Part shown: positions 49,176 through 58,289 of the stretch, one piece after another | How positions within the stretch are numbered: the first letter of the stretch is position 1 | Layout: every line of letters starts with the position of its first letter | Assembly: GCA_963732865.1 (NCBI GenBank) | Contig: CAVTBC010000001.1 | Location: forward strand, 186,001-250,000 | Reading direction: 5' to 3' | Origin: JADLGL01 sp963732865 | GTDB lineage: Bacteria > Pseudomonadota > Alphaproteobacteria > Rhizobiales > Kaistiaceae | DNA: 64,000 bases | Notes under the pieces: model-generated | The model's input: only the letters and a program-made list of their open reading frames with translations | The model's database searches: none | Told to the model about the DNA's origin: nothing | Made by a program: the position numbers and the translations under genes

Positions 49176-49206
49176 AAAAGGACCGCGGCCTGGATGGCCA
49201 CGGCCC
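49176..49206 (-). terminator. Rho-independent terminator of the cupredoxin-like gene
   Basis: Read on the minus strand, GGGCCGTGGCC pairs with GGCCGCGGTCC across the loop ATCCA (11 pairs, two of them G-U) and is followed by TTTTG. It lies about 75 bp beyond the stop of the secreted protein gene. Confidence 0.8.
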
Positions 49207-49279
49207 GTCATTTGCCAACCCGGCGTCGCTACGCTGGATGCGATTCAGACATCTCAGACACCGCCTCCGGGTATCGCCC

Positions 49280-49801
49280 TCATTCCACGATGAACGTACC
49301 GGTATACTCGACCGCAGGATTGATGGAGGAGTTGGTAACCGTGAACGTATAGTTGCCCTTCTTCATCGGGTAGAAGCTGAACCGCACGTTCAAAGGCAAC
49401 CCCTCGCATTCCATGTTCCGGATCTGCAGGCCTTGGACGTGGAAGTTGATCTCGTCGAGCGCCTGGAACGTGGGGTCCGTGCTGCGTTCGCTGACGCTGG
49501 CGATCCGCAGGTGCGAGTTCTCCCACAGGTCCGGCGCCGTGAACTGGATCGAGTGTTCGTTCCCCGGCCCTCCCTCGGGACACACCATGTTGAAGCGGTA
49601 GTAGCCGCCCCAGGCGAGATGGAACTCGGTCTGGTTTATGCTGAGGCTATCGTTCGCGTCCATTGCGAGAATCATGAAGATGTCCTCGGGCGGACCGGCG
49701 CGAAGCTGTCCCGACTGTTGTTGCGCGACCGCCCCGCTGATGACTGCAAACAAAGCGGTCCCGGCTATGATGATGCCTGCCACATTCTTCCGAACGTTCA
49801 T
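49280..49801 (-). CDS. Secreted protein with a possible cupredoxin-like fold
   Basis: A 173-residue exported protein of unknown function. GGGAGGAAA precedes ATG 49801. The signal peptide (MNVRKNVAGIIIAGTALFAV, cleaved near AVAQQQ) is followed by a beta-rich domain. Features recalling cupredoxins are FHLAWGGYYRFNMVCPEGG, NEHSIQFTAPDLW and a closing FSFYPMKKGNYTFTVTNSS. The usual Cys-x-x-x-His-x-x-x-Met copper loop is not visible, so copper binding is doubtful; one His (NEHSI) and two Cys are present. It stands alone between gene-free stretches and has its own terminator. Confidence 0.75.
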   Translation of the reverse strand: MNVRKNVAGIIIAGTALFAVISGAVAQQQSGQLRAGPPEDIFMILAMDANDSLSINQTEFHLAWGGYYRFNMVCPEGGPGNEHSIQFTAPDLWENSHLRIASVSERSTDPTFQALDEINFHVQGLQIRNMECEGLPLNVRFSFYPMKKGNYTFTVTNSSINPAVEYTGTFIVE

Positions 49802-50662
49802 TGTGATTTCCTCCCAAAGAGAACACTTGTTCGAGCTCCATGTGCTGGCGAGAAGAGAAGTACACCAATCCGATCTCAAGGCAACTACTACTGATTTAAT
49901 CTGCCAGACCCTTCAACCACGTCCGCGATATACCTAAGCCGCGAAGAACTCAGTTGGAACGATGATCGCCGCTGTGACCTGCGTGGCTCTGCCGTCCCGG
50001 AGACAAATTTCCCGACGCCGCCGAGATCCAACACCTCCGCAGATGTGATCGCGAAACCAGAGGCGGTCAGCCCGGAACGGCTTGGAATCCCGCCGCGTTC
50101 GGATGGCGACCGGCGCATTTGTTAGCGCTGGCATCGCCAGTAGGCGTTCTCTGTTTGGTCAATATTCTCTGGACCTGAGGACTGTCTGCAGCGGCGAATA
50201 ACCCTCGAATCAAGGCTGACGGCGGGTTTCTGGGCGCTCGAGCTGGTGAGCATCTTCCTCGGCCGAGATGCATCGACGCGTGGTCGCAGTGACTCAAACG
50301 CGGTTGCGTCCAGATAGTAATCCTGCGGCGTGATGGGGCTTCAATCTAGGTACCGCGCCAGGAGCAGGAAGAAGTTGCTGCCGGACTTGCTGCCCGGCGA
50401 CCTCGCCAACGACGGCGACGCCACAACCGGAACAGTGCCATTCGGCGCCGCGATCGGGATCCTTGGCCATGCGCATATTGATTCCATCGGCCGCCTCCGA
50501 TGATCGATCATGACTGACGACAAGCTACAGGAGGCCCACAAAAGCTTTCGGCACTAATCACCTGCATGAAATTCTGCAAGAACGCGCGTATGCTTCGACC
50601 GCGGCCCTTCGGCTATTTCGCGTCACGGCGCCTGGCCGGCAGAAAAAGCGAGCCGACCTACT
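49802..50662. other. Gene-free stretch of about 860 bp
   Basis: No frame here has convincing coding character. On the minus strand around 50370-50480 there is a short WHCSGCGVAVVGEVAGQQ segment that looks like a degenerate zinc-ribbon, but its frame is short and broken. Promoters for the two divergent secreted-protein genes should be at the ends of the stretch. Confidence 0.45.
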
Positions 50663-51811
50663 ATGCGACGAACGCTTGCGGATCAGAGGCGATGGCCGAA
50701 CCTGGCAACAGCCGGGGTTGTTATTGTGGTGGCGATTGCCATAAGCGGCGGGGTGTCGATAGCGCAAAGCGTCGGCACGATGATCAAGCACGACATCGTC
50801 GACGCCGCGGCGCGCGGAGCGGTGTGCAATGACGGCTCGCCAGGGACGTACTACCTGACGCCTGGCACGGGCGCCGATGCCGACAAGTGGGTGATCTTCC
50901 TCCAGGGTGGCGTCGGCTGCGCCACAGATGCCGCCTGTGCGTTGCGGCAGCAGACGGATCCCGAACTGATCACCTCGCGGGGCCTGCCCAACACGCGCGT
51001 TTACGACGGCCTGCTCTCGACCTCAGCGGCAGTCAACCCAGACTTCGCCAACTATGCGCATGTGTGGGCTCACTATTGCAGTTCGGACATATGGACGGGT
51101 GACACCCAACACACGATCAATGGCGAGGTCTGGCAGTTCCGGGGCCACAATATTCTTGAGGCGATTTTGCAGGATCTTGAGGATCCCTCAATTGTCGGAG
51201 CGCATTCCCTCGCCCTCGCCACCGACGTGATTTTTGCCGGCAGCTCAGCTGGCGGAATGGGAGTCGTTGCCAATATCGACCGTATCGCCGACGAGCTGAG
51301 CTGGGCGCGGGTGGTCGGATTGGCCGACAGCGCTTGGGTTCCCGACATAGCGCCATTCGGGCCAGGTACCGTCGACGTACGGCCCGACGCCCCGCAGGCC
51401 CACGCCTACTTCAACGCCGTCGATGATCAGTCCTGCGTCGACGCCAATCCGGCCGACCCGGGCGCCTGCATGGCAGCAAGCTTCGTCTTTCCCTATTTGT
51501 CGACGCCGGTTTTTATCTATGCCGATCAACGCGACGCCAATCATTTGGGGACTTTCGGGATCCTTCCCCCCGTCAATACCCCGGCACAACGCAGCTTCGT
51601 CGCTCAGTACGGCATGGTGCTTCGCCAGGGCGTCGCCCAGGTGCCTGGGCTTTTCAGTCCAGCGGTGGGCCTTCACACGGCCGCCACCAATGAGCGTTGG
51701 CAGTCGGTGTTGATCGATGGGCAAACCTTCCAGCAAACGTTCAGCAACTGGTATTTTGGCGCCTCCGGCGCCGTCCATCTGGTGGCCGGCCCAGCCAGAC
51801 CCGGGCCCTAG
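50663..51811 (+). CDS. Pectinacetylesterase / Notum-family secreted hydrolase
   Basis: A 382-residue alpha/beta-hydrolase with an N-terminal membrane anchor or signal segment (residues 14-36). Family marks are GSPGTYYLTPG, KWVIFLQGGVGCATDAACAL with the early cysteines (C86, C92), and the nucleophile elbow FAGSSAGGMG (S195). A C-terminal GLHTAATN holds the likely catalytic histidine. The group removes acetyl groups from pectin or other polysaccharides, or, in animals, palmitoleate from Wnt. The substrate here is unknown; acetylated plant polysaccharide is plausible given the sugar operon, which is inference. Confidence 0.8.
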   Translation: MRRTLADQRRWPNLATAGVVIVVAIAISGGVSIAQSVGTMIKHDIVDAAARGAVCNDGSPGTYYLTPGTGADADKWVIFLQGGVGCATDAACALRQQTDPELITSRGLPNTRVYDGLLSTSAAVNPDFANYAHVWAHYCSSDIWTGDTQHTINGEVWQFRGHNILEAILQDLEDPSIVGAHSLALATDVIFAGSSAGGMGVVANIDRIADELSWARVVGLADSAWVPDIAPFGPGTVDVRPDAPQAHAYFNAVDDQSCVDANPADPGACMAASFVFPYLSTPVFIYADQRDANHLGTFGILPPVNTPAQRSFVAQYGMVLRQGVAQVPGLFSPAVGLHTAATNERWQSVLIDGQTFQQTFSNWYFGASGAVHLVAGPARPGP

Positions 51812-51848
51812 GTCGTGGTCACGTAGGCGTGCGGCTAAGACCAAACCA

Positions 51849-51877
51849 ACTGCCGGCGGGATCATTCCCCCGGCAGT
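51849..51877 (+). terminator. Strong hairpin after the pectinacetylesterase-like gene
   Basis: ACTGCCGG (51849-51856) pairs perfectly with CCGGCAGT (51870-51877); inside it GGG pairs with CCC around an ATCATT loop, with one bulged C. There is no T tract, so it may stabilise the 3' end rather than terminate on its own. Confidence 0.4.
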
Positions 51878-52598
51878 CGTTGCGGCAGGCCTAGGCAAGC
51901 GCCCAAACGGAGCTGCCGTTCAGGACACGCGCCAAGGAAGCTGCGGACGTTCAACAAGTTGTTCGAGAAATGCGGAGCGCGCCAACAATTCTGTTTGGAT
52001 CGGCGGCGCGAGACGCGCCGAGATACAAATCCCCGGTCGGGCCTTCTTCCTCGGGCGGCTCCAGCCGCGCCCCGGGCAGAAGGTCGAACGGTCCTCGATG
52101 CCACTGGCAGCGGTCGCATCTCGCAGGTCCAGATCCGACGATCGGTCCGGCGGATAGCCGGTCTGAATGATCAATTCCCGGGATGAAACAGACGATGGAG
52201 GCCTTGGTTCGCACCCACACTTCGGTGATGGCTACCCCGCGCGATCTCCTTTGCCGTCAGCCAGTGTTCGTTGTCGCAGTCGGGTCTTCTACTTGTTCAC
52301 CGCCGCTCCGGTGCGCAGTTGAACTCGTACGGTTGATTGGGCGCGGAGTCTCTTCTGCCGGGCCTGCAGGGGTGGCAGGCGTTTTCGGCAAACAGGGAGG
52401 CGGACACCGACCAAACTGCAGTTGGCGTGATCGCCCCAGCCTCAAAACACCCCGCGAGGAGCCGGTCGCACTTTGCCGATCGGCTCCTTTGCTTTGGCGA
52501 CTGCAACTAAGGTGCGTTTCAGTCCACGGTCGGTCGCCAGCAAGATCTTATTAACCATCGAGGCGCAACCTCCCGGCGTCGCCCTTCCACTCTTCGCA
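51878..52598. other. Gene-free stretch with one terminator-like hairpin
   Basis: No credible coding frame. At 52458-52487 GGAGCCGGTCG pairs with CGATCGGCTCC around an eight-base loop and is followed by TTTGCTTT, so it looks like a terminator. No upstream gene is seen on this strand, so an unannotated small transcript may end here. Confidence 0.4.
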
Positions 52599-52787
52599 AT
52601 GGAGTGCAAAGCCTTGAAACGGTCATACGACCTTGAAGTCGTTCATGATGGCGCATGGCGGGTTGCGTTCAACGGCCGCGAGTTCGGTCCGTTCTCGAAC
52701 AAGGACGCCGCACTGGAAGCAGCCACCGCCGCAGTCTCGAGGGCTACTGACCTAGGCGCCGAAGCAAGGGTCGTGATCAACGCCTAG
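52599..52787 (+). CDS. Small DUF2188-like protein
   Basis: A 62-residue protein: YDLEVVHDGAWRVAFNGREF, GPFSNKDAALEAATAAVSRA and VVINA. A W-R-V beta strand, a G-x-F turn and an Ala-rich helix ending in basic or acidic residues match small DUF2188-type proteins. ATG 52599 was preferred because the frame upstream has no such pattern. It has no visible partners; a gene-free gap precedes it and a GGTCCG/CGGACC hairpin follows the stop. Confidence 0.55.
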   Translation: MECKALKRSYDLEVVHDGAWRVAFNGREFGPFSNKDAALEAATAAVSRATDLGAEARVVINA

Positions 52788-52991
52788 CGGTCCGCGCACC
52801 CCGGACCCGACCCTCACGGCCTTCTCGGTTCCGAGCAATCGAGGATTGTCTGATGCCCCCGATCCGGGCAACATTACCTCTTTGTTAGTTGGCTGGCACC
52901 GGGCGGTCATTTTAGATTGCCATTGACCGCCACGAAGCTGGCCGGCTTGGGCCCTCCGCCGCGGCATCGACCACGTCGCGGGAGTTCGACA

Positions 52992-54311
52992 ATGGCTGTG
53001 AGACAGTTGGCCCTGGCCGCCCTGAGTGTTTTCATCGGGGCGGGCGCGGCGGCCGCGCAAGACTGGCATCTCGATCCGACTTTTGGGACTGTATCACTGA
53101 CGGGAGGTTTTTCGCCTCAATCCGTCAATTTGGTCGCGGGCGGTAAGCTCGACGCAACGGCGATTGGCGCCGCCGCGGACGGGACCAACTGCGTCGGCTA
53201 TATCGCCGATGCGCCCGACTACAGAATTCAACTGACGCCAGGGTCCGGATCGCTGATCATTCAAGTGACGTCCCAATCGGACACGACACTCATCGTGAAT
53301 GCGCCGGACGGTAACTGGTATTGCGATGACGATTCTGGCGGCGGCGTCAACCCGGCGCTTACCTTCCTCGCCCCCGTAGCATCTGGACAATATGACATTT
53401 GGGTCGGGACATATGATCCCCAGGCCGCCAACGCCGTTTTGATGATCACGGAAGGCGGCGCTGCAACGACTCCAACGCCACCCGGACAGCCACAAGTGGC
53501 TTGGTATGTTGCGGTCAATGGCCAGCAGGCCGGGCCGCTTACTCTTGATGAAGTGTTGGGCCAGATACAGGCAGGTACCCTAACGCGAGATCAACTGGTC
53601 TGGCATTCCGGTCTGTCTGACTGGGCCGCAGCAGGGACCCTGCCAGAATTGGCGGACGCTTTTCCGCCGCTGCCACCACCTCTTCCGCCGGCATCGAATC
53701 CTCCGCCGCTGCCGCCGCCAACTTCCGGAGCAGCGCCTCCTCCATCGGCCCTGCCGGTGCCGTCAAACGCAGCGCAGGCACCGCCGCCTTCCAATCCCGC
53801 ACCCCCTGCCGCAGCAGGGCAGCCTCAGACCGGAAATGCTCCATCACTCGAAGCGGTAGTGAGGACGGTGATCACTACGGGTCTGGGCGCCGACGCGTCT
53901 CGGGATCAAGTGGAGGCGACGATTGCGTGTCTGCTCGCCGCATTCGAGCCTCTGACACCCGATGAACGCCGCATGGTGGCCGACGAAGGAATAAACCCGA
54001 CCGACGAGCAGAAAGCACAGCTGGAACAGGCGCATCCCGGTATCGGCGACGCCGTACAGGCCTGCAATCCGGAGAAGCAAACCACTACAGTCAGCCTCGA
54101 GGACGGACGCAATCTGACTTTGGAGGGCGGGAACAGCCAGTCGGCCACGGCCATCGAAGGCGGCTATGAGTTCGACGTGGATGGCACGGTCATCCGATAC
54201 GTCAATGGCACAGTGACAGTTGACGGGAATGCAATTGACGTTCCGCCGTTCACGCAGGCACTTCTCCTGCAATTTGAAAACGGTGTTGTCACCCTTACAG
54301 CGGATCCTTAG
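52992..54311 (+). CDS. Secreted protein with PPC-like and GYF_2 domains
   Basis: A 439-residue exported protein. After the signal peptide (MAVRQLALAALSVFIGAG, cleaved near AAAAQ) there is a beta-sandwich of the bacterial pre-peptidase type (about 55-155, YRIQLTPGSGSLIIQV and SGQYDIWVGTY). A GYF_2/DUF4339 domain follows (about 167-220, WYVAVNGQQAGPLTLDEV and LVWHSGLSDWAAA), then a proline-rich linker with PPLPPPLPP and an unrecognised C-terminal domain with DGTVIRYVNGTVTVDGN. GYF_2 domains are generally found in cytoplasmic or membrane proteins, so this exported arrangement is unusual. No function can be assigned. Confidence 0.8.
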   Translation: MAVRQLALAALSVFIGAGAAAAQDWHLDPTFGTVSLTGGFSPQSVNLVAGGKLDATAIGAAADGTNCVGYIADAPDYRIQLTPGSGSLIIQVTSQSDTTLIVNAPDGNWYCDDDSGGGVNPALTFLAPVASGQYDIWVGTYDPQAANAVLMITEGGAATTPTPPGQPQVAWYVAVNGQQAGPLTLDEVLGQIQAGTLTRDQLVWHSGLSDWAAAGTLPELADAFPPLPPPLPPASNPPPLPPPTSGAAPPPSALPVPSNAAQAPPPSNPAPPAAAGQPQTGNAPSLEAVVRTVITTGLGADASRDQVEATIACLLAAFEPLTPDERRMVADEGINPTDEQKAQLEQAHPGIGDAVQACNPEKQTTTVSLEDGRNLTLEGGNSQSATAIEGGYEFDVDGTVIRYVNGTVTVDGNAIDVPPFTQALLLQFENGVVTLTADP

Positions 54312-54577
54312 TCGACTGCACAATAAGGGAGTTGCCGGCGACTGAGCCCGCCCGCGTAGGCCGGAGTCTGGGTCATCGGGGATAATCAATCCTTGGTGGT
54401 GTAGACTAATGAGTTTGGGGAGCGTGCCGCTCTGGCTCGCTCAGCGATAGAATCGCGGCGCGAAGAGGACGAGGCGGCGCGCCATCCGCCGAGGCCGCCT
54501 TTGTCGGGAGGTATTCGGCTCGGAGTAAGTTTGGCCTATCTTTGCCAAAGGCTTGCTGCTGGGCTCTGGGCCGAGAT

Positions 54578-55012
54578 ATGGCAGTCGTCAATAACGTCCT
54601 CTTATGGGTTCACCTTACTTCGCTAGCTCTGGGTGGCGCCGCTACGTTCGGCATTCCGGTGGTGGGTGCCATAATGCCCGGTGCCAGCGCGGAGACCCGA
54701 CCGATGCTGTTCAGGGTCGCACATGGGCTGTCTACGGTCAGCCGCTTCGGCCTCGCAGGCCTCATCATAACTGGCCTGCTGCTCGTGTGGCTCAAATTCC
54801 ATGGTGTGGCGGGGTTCACTTGGTGGTTTTGGGCCAAGATGGTGCTGGTCGCGACCCTAATTATCGTTGTCGTTTATGCGGGACTGAACGCCAACAAAGC
54901 GGAAAAGGGTGACATCGCCGCGGCCAAGCGCGCGCCAAAGATCGGCGCAGTGGCTATGATCAACCTGCTGGCGGTGATCTTCTGCGCAGTATTCGCTTTC
55001 AATCCCAGTTGA
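54578..55012 (+). CDS. Small four-helix membrane protein, function unknown
   Basis: A 144-residue membrane protein with hydrophobic segments at about 5-32, 52-70, 77-97 and 121-142. The histidine in helix 1 (LLWVHLTSLALGGAATFG), LSTVSRFGLAGLIITGLLLV and WFWAKMVLVATLIIVVVYAG recall CopD/DUF2269-type small membrane proteins, some of which bind heme, but I cannot fix the family. ATG 54578 was chosen over a longer frame. It stands alone. Confidence 0.65.
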   Translation: MAVVNNVLLWVHLTSLALGGAATFGIPVVGAIMPGASAETRPMLFRVAHGLSTVSRFGLAGLIITGLLLVWLKFHGVAGFTWWFWAKMVLVATLIIVVVYAGLNANKAEKGDIAAAKRAPKIGAVAMINLLAVIFCAVFAFNPS

Positions 55013-55511
55013 GACCCAGCAAGGCGGCGTCCTGACAGGCGCCGTGAGAAATCGGCAGCGAAGCCGCCGCGGTACCAGATTGAAAGTCGCGACTTGGTCA
55101 AATTCTGCCCGCCTGAACATCCGCTCCGCAACAGAGAATGTCGGATCCCAGTTCCTCTCCCTCCGCCATCTCAACCCGACCGCAACATTCTCCGACAGAG
55201 CATGCTCAGCGGAGTTCGTGACACTTTCTGGTCCACTGTAAGACGCCTCAACGCCAGGATTTCCCTTCTAAGCGCTGCTGGATCGGTGCATCTGGACCGC
55301 GGCCTGCGGTTGCCGCCTGCAGGGCCCAGGGCAACGGCCGGGCAATCACACCAACATCGGTGAGGCTGGTGAATTGGGGCGCGCAGCGAAGGGCGCCGCC
55401 GCTCCATTTGTTTGTCCGATCGTCGCCCCAATTCAGGTGACTCGCACACCACAAATGCCGGTATGGCCGCTGCTCTTAACGGCTGTGATTCCGCTCGGTC
55501 GGCCGGGCCGG
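55013..55511. other. Gene-free stretch of about 500 bp
   Basis: Short open frames exist on both strands but none has a plausible start, ribosome site or recognisable product. I see no tRNA, repeat or clear terminator. Confidence 0.4.
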
Positions 55512-55838
55512 CTATGCGTTGGTCTGGCGCCAACCGTCCCAGGTCTGCAGGCGAGAGCCTAGTGCCGCATAGTCGACGCGAAGGAATCCATCCGCACCTT
55601 CGATCACGGCCTCCGGTCTGACCTCCCGCAGTTCCTGTGCCATGACGCCGACATACTCCCGATCGCTCCACAAATAGCGGTAGCGATACAAATCGATATC
55701 GGCACTGAGTTGCCCGACCTTGGTGACATCACGCTTGAGTCTCCGATCGGAAGGCGCAACGGGCACGCATCCCATACCCATCAGGAACGGCAAGGTCGCC
55801 AGCGTTACCCACGGCACCCATTTCTTCAGCTTGATCAT
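55512..55838 (-). CDS. Small exported protein consisting of a peptidase S74 (intramolecular chaperone) domain
   Basis: A 108-residue protein with an N-terminal membrane segment ending in GMGC (a weak lipobox) followed directly by the S74/tail-fibre chaperone signature. This reads SDRRLKRDVTKVGQLSADID, LYRYRYLWSDREYVGVMAQE and LREVRPEAV, then VDYAAL. In phage tail fibres and some adhesins this domain sits at the C-terminus of a long trimer and cleaves itself off. Here almost nothing precedes it, so it is either a stand-alone lipoprotein or a relic of a larger protein. Confidence 0.75.
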   Translation of the reverse strand: MIKLKKWVPWVTLATLPFLMGMGCVPVAPSDRRLKRDVTKVGQLSADIDLYRYRYLWSDREYVGVMAQELREVRPEAVIEGADGFLRVDYAALGSRLQTWDGWRQTNA

Positions 55839-55976
55839 GTTTGCCTCCTACTTCGAATTCAATCAGCATATCGCGGTAGGCGCCGGTCCGCGAGGAGGAC
55901 TTGCAAGTCAACGATTGACACCGGGCAGCGCTTGTTCCGACGCGACTGCAGGCGTTCCGGTTCGATGGAGCGTTCC

Positions 55977-58289
55977 CTACTCACCGTCGCCGAACGCGCG
56001 GACGGCGCGCATGGTCGCTTCGGGCGTTGCCGGGACGTTGAGGCGCGGCATGGTTCCGGGCTTCAGGCTGGCGATGGCGTCGCTGATGGCGCAGAAGACC
56101 GACAGCGCCAGGGGCACTGCGGCATCCTCGATATCCTTGGATCGATGCGGCGTTCCTTCGCGGGCGCCGGCCGTGTGATAGAAGCCGACGCGGAAATCGG
56201 GCGGGATGTCGGCGACCGTTGGAATGGCGTAGTCGGCGGCGCCATTGGTGGTGAGCCGGCCCGTCGAATCCCAGTTCAACTCCTCGCTGGTGAGCCAGCC
56301 GAGACCGAGCGTGAAGCCGCCCTCGATCAGCCCCAGATCAAGCGCCGGGTTCAGCGACCGGCCGGCATCCTGGAGGATATCGACGCGGTCGATGCGCTTC
56401 TCGCCCGTCATGATGTCGACGGTCACCTCGGCGCAGGATGCGCCGAAAGCGAAATAGTGGAACGGCCGTCCGACAGCGCGTGCCCTGTCCCAATCGATAT
56501 CGCGGACGGCGTAGGAACCGGTCGCGGCGAGCGGCACATTGGCGTCGACGGCAAGTCCCATGGTCTCGCCGAAATCCACCGCCCGTACGCCGAGCCGGAT
56601 GCGGCCATCCCGGAATTCGACGCGTTCGCGATCGACCTGCATCGCCTCCTCGAAGAAATCGTAGAGGCGGTCCTTGATCGACTGGCAGGCGTCGATGACG
56701 GCCATTAGAACAGGATCGATCGTGGCCGCGCGGGCGGCGCCGGTCAGCGCGGTCGATGCGTAGGAGACCCGTATGTCCTGGTGGCGGATGCCGAACTCCT
56801 CGGCGACGATCTGGGCCGCCTTGGTGCTCAGCCCCTGCCCTTCCTCGACGGCGCTGAGCGCCAAGCGCATCGTCCCGTCCGGCAGTATCTGCAGCGACGC
56901 GGCGGCCTGGGTGCCGAGTTGCGATGCCGAGCGGATGCCCGCTTTCACCGGGATCAATGCGAGCCCCTTCTTGAGGATCGGACTTGTCTGGTTGAAGCGG
57001 ATTATCTCGCGGCGGCGACGGCGATATTCCGATGTCCGCTCAAGCTCATTGACGAGCGGCGTCAGGACGTTGTCGTCGACGACCATGCTGTAGGGCGTCC
57101 GGTCACGTCCAGCGGCGTAGAGATTTGCCTTGCGGACATCGAGCGGATCACGGCCGAGGCTGACAGCGATGTGGTCCATCAACCGTTCGGCGAAGAGCGC
57201 GCCCTCGGCAATGCCGGCGCCGCGGATCATCGTCCCCGGCGGAGTGTGCGAGCGCATGCGCCGCGAGAGGATGCTGAGCGCCGGATAGTAATAGGCGTTG
57301 TCGGCGGACAGGACGATCCGGTCGTTGGTCTCGACGGAGAAGTCGACGCCGGAACCAGTCCGGGCGGCAAAGGTAACGCTGACGGCGTTGAGCACGCCGG
57401 TATTGGTGATGCCGGCCGTGTAATCGATCTTCAGGCCCTGCCGCTTGCCAGAGACGGCGATGCCTTCGGCATGATCGAGCCGGATCTTGCACGGCCGCGC
57501 CGAACGCCACGCCGCCAAAGCAGCGATCGCCGCCCATTGCGCGGCGCCCGATCGCTTGCCGCCGAACCCGCCTCCGACGCGTCGCGCCTCGACGGTGACG
57601 GCATTGAGCGGAAGTTCCAGCATGTCGGCGACGATGCGCTGGATCAGCGCCAGATCTTCGGCCGAGGTGATGATACTGAGACCGCCGCCTTCCGCCGGCA
57701 TTGCCAGCGTTGTGTGCGGTTCGAGGAAGAAATGGTCCTGCCCGCCCGCCCGCAACTGGCCCATCAGCTTGCGATCGCAGCGCTTGATCTCCTCATCGGG
57801 TTCGCCCCGAAGCAGGCCGTAGTCGCCGAGCAGCGTGGCGTTGGCGGCCAGCGCGTCGTCGAGCTCGATGGTCGGCAGCGATGAGGCGGTGCCGATGCGG
57901 GCATGGCGGACAGCATCGCGGGCGGCTCTGCGGCTTCGCGCCGCGACGGCGAACAGCACCTGGCGATGGAACTCGATCTCACCGGTGGCGATGATCGGCT
58001 GGTCCTGCGTCCGCTCGGGGCTGCAATCGTTGGCGCCGGGGATGTCGGCGGCGGTCAGGACGAAGACGACGTCACGCGCCGCGGTCACCGCGTCGAGCTC
58101 CAGCCGCGTCACGTCCCCGGTCGCCGCGGGCGCGAGTCCCAGACCGATGTGCAGCGTGCCGGCCATGTCGGGAATGTCATCGACGAAGGTCGCCTGCCCG
58201 GCCGCATGGTGGATGGCCGCCTCGTCGGACGCAGAGATACGGATGGACTGATGCCGTTGCGCCAAGCGCTGGACTTCATCCTGCAGCAT
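55977..58289 (-). CDS. xdhB: Xanthine dehydrogenase-type molybdopterin-binding subunit
   Basis: Large molybdenum subunit of a xanthine-dehydrogenase-like hydroxylase (770 residues from ATG 58289). It starts with an aldehyde oxidase a/b hammerhead-type domain (HHAAGQATFVDDIPDMAGTL) and continues with the Moco-binding domains: RRVGGGFGGKRSGAAQWAAI, RGAGIAEGALFAERLMDHIA and VEEGQGLSTKAAQIVAEEFG. It ends with the AREGTPHRSKDIEDAAVPLA stretch. The order small subunit then large subunit (xdhA-xdhB) is standard; no xdhC maturation gene is seen in the window. The exact purine or other substrate is not proven. Confidence 0.92.
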   Translation of the reverse strand: MLQDEVQRLAQRHQSIRISASDEAAIHHAAGQATFVDDIPDMAGTLHIGLGLAPAATGDVTRLELDAVTAARDVVFVLTAADIPGANDCSPERTQDQPIIATGEIEFHRQVLFAVAARSRRAARDAVRHARIGTASSLPTIELDDALAANATLLGDYGLLRGEPDEEIKRCDRKLMGQLRAGGQDHFFLEPHTTLAMPAEGGGLSIITSAEDLALIQRIVADMLELPLNAVTVEARRVGGGFGGKRSGAAQWAAIAALAAWRSARPCKIRLDHAEGIAVSGKRQGLKIDYTAGITNTGVLNAVSVTFAARTGSGVDFSVETNDRIVLSADNAYYYPALSILSRRMRSHTPPGTMIRGAGIAEGALFAERLMDHIAVSLGRDPLDVRKANLYAAGRDRTPYSMVVDDNVLTPLVNELERTSEYRRRRREIIRFNQTSPILKKGLALIPVKAGIRSASQLGTQAAASLQILPDGTMRLALSAVEEGQGLSTKAAQIVAEEFGIRHQDIRVSYASTALTGAARAATIDPVLMAVIDACQSIKDRLYDFFEEAMQVDRERVEFRDGRIRLGVRAVDFGETMGLAVDANVPLAATGSYAVRDIDWDRARAVGRPFHYFAFGASCAEVTVDIMTGEKRIDRVDILQDAGRSLNPALDLGLIEGGFTLGLGWLTSEELNWDSTGRLTTNGAADYAIPTVADIPPDFRVGFYHTAGAREGTPHRSKDIEDAAVPLALSVFCAISDAIASLKPGTMPRLNVPATPEATMRAVRAFGDGE

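Noticed and set aside
50294..50476. Short minus-strand frame with WHCSGCGVAVVGEV that resembles a zinc ribbon
   Set aside because: The frame is short, changes frame after the motif and has no ribosome site; too weak to call a gene.
52183..52554. 123-codon plus-strand open frame
   Set aside because: Cysteine- and arginine-rich random-looking product, containing the hairpin at 52458-52487; treated as non-coding.
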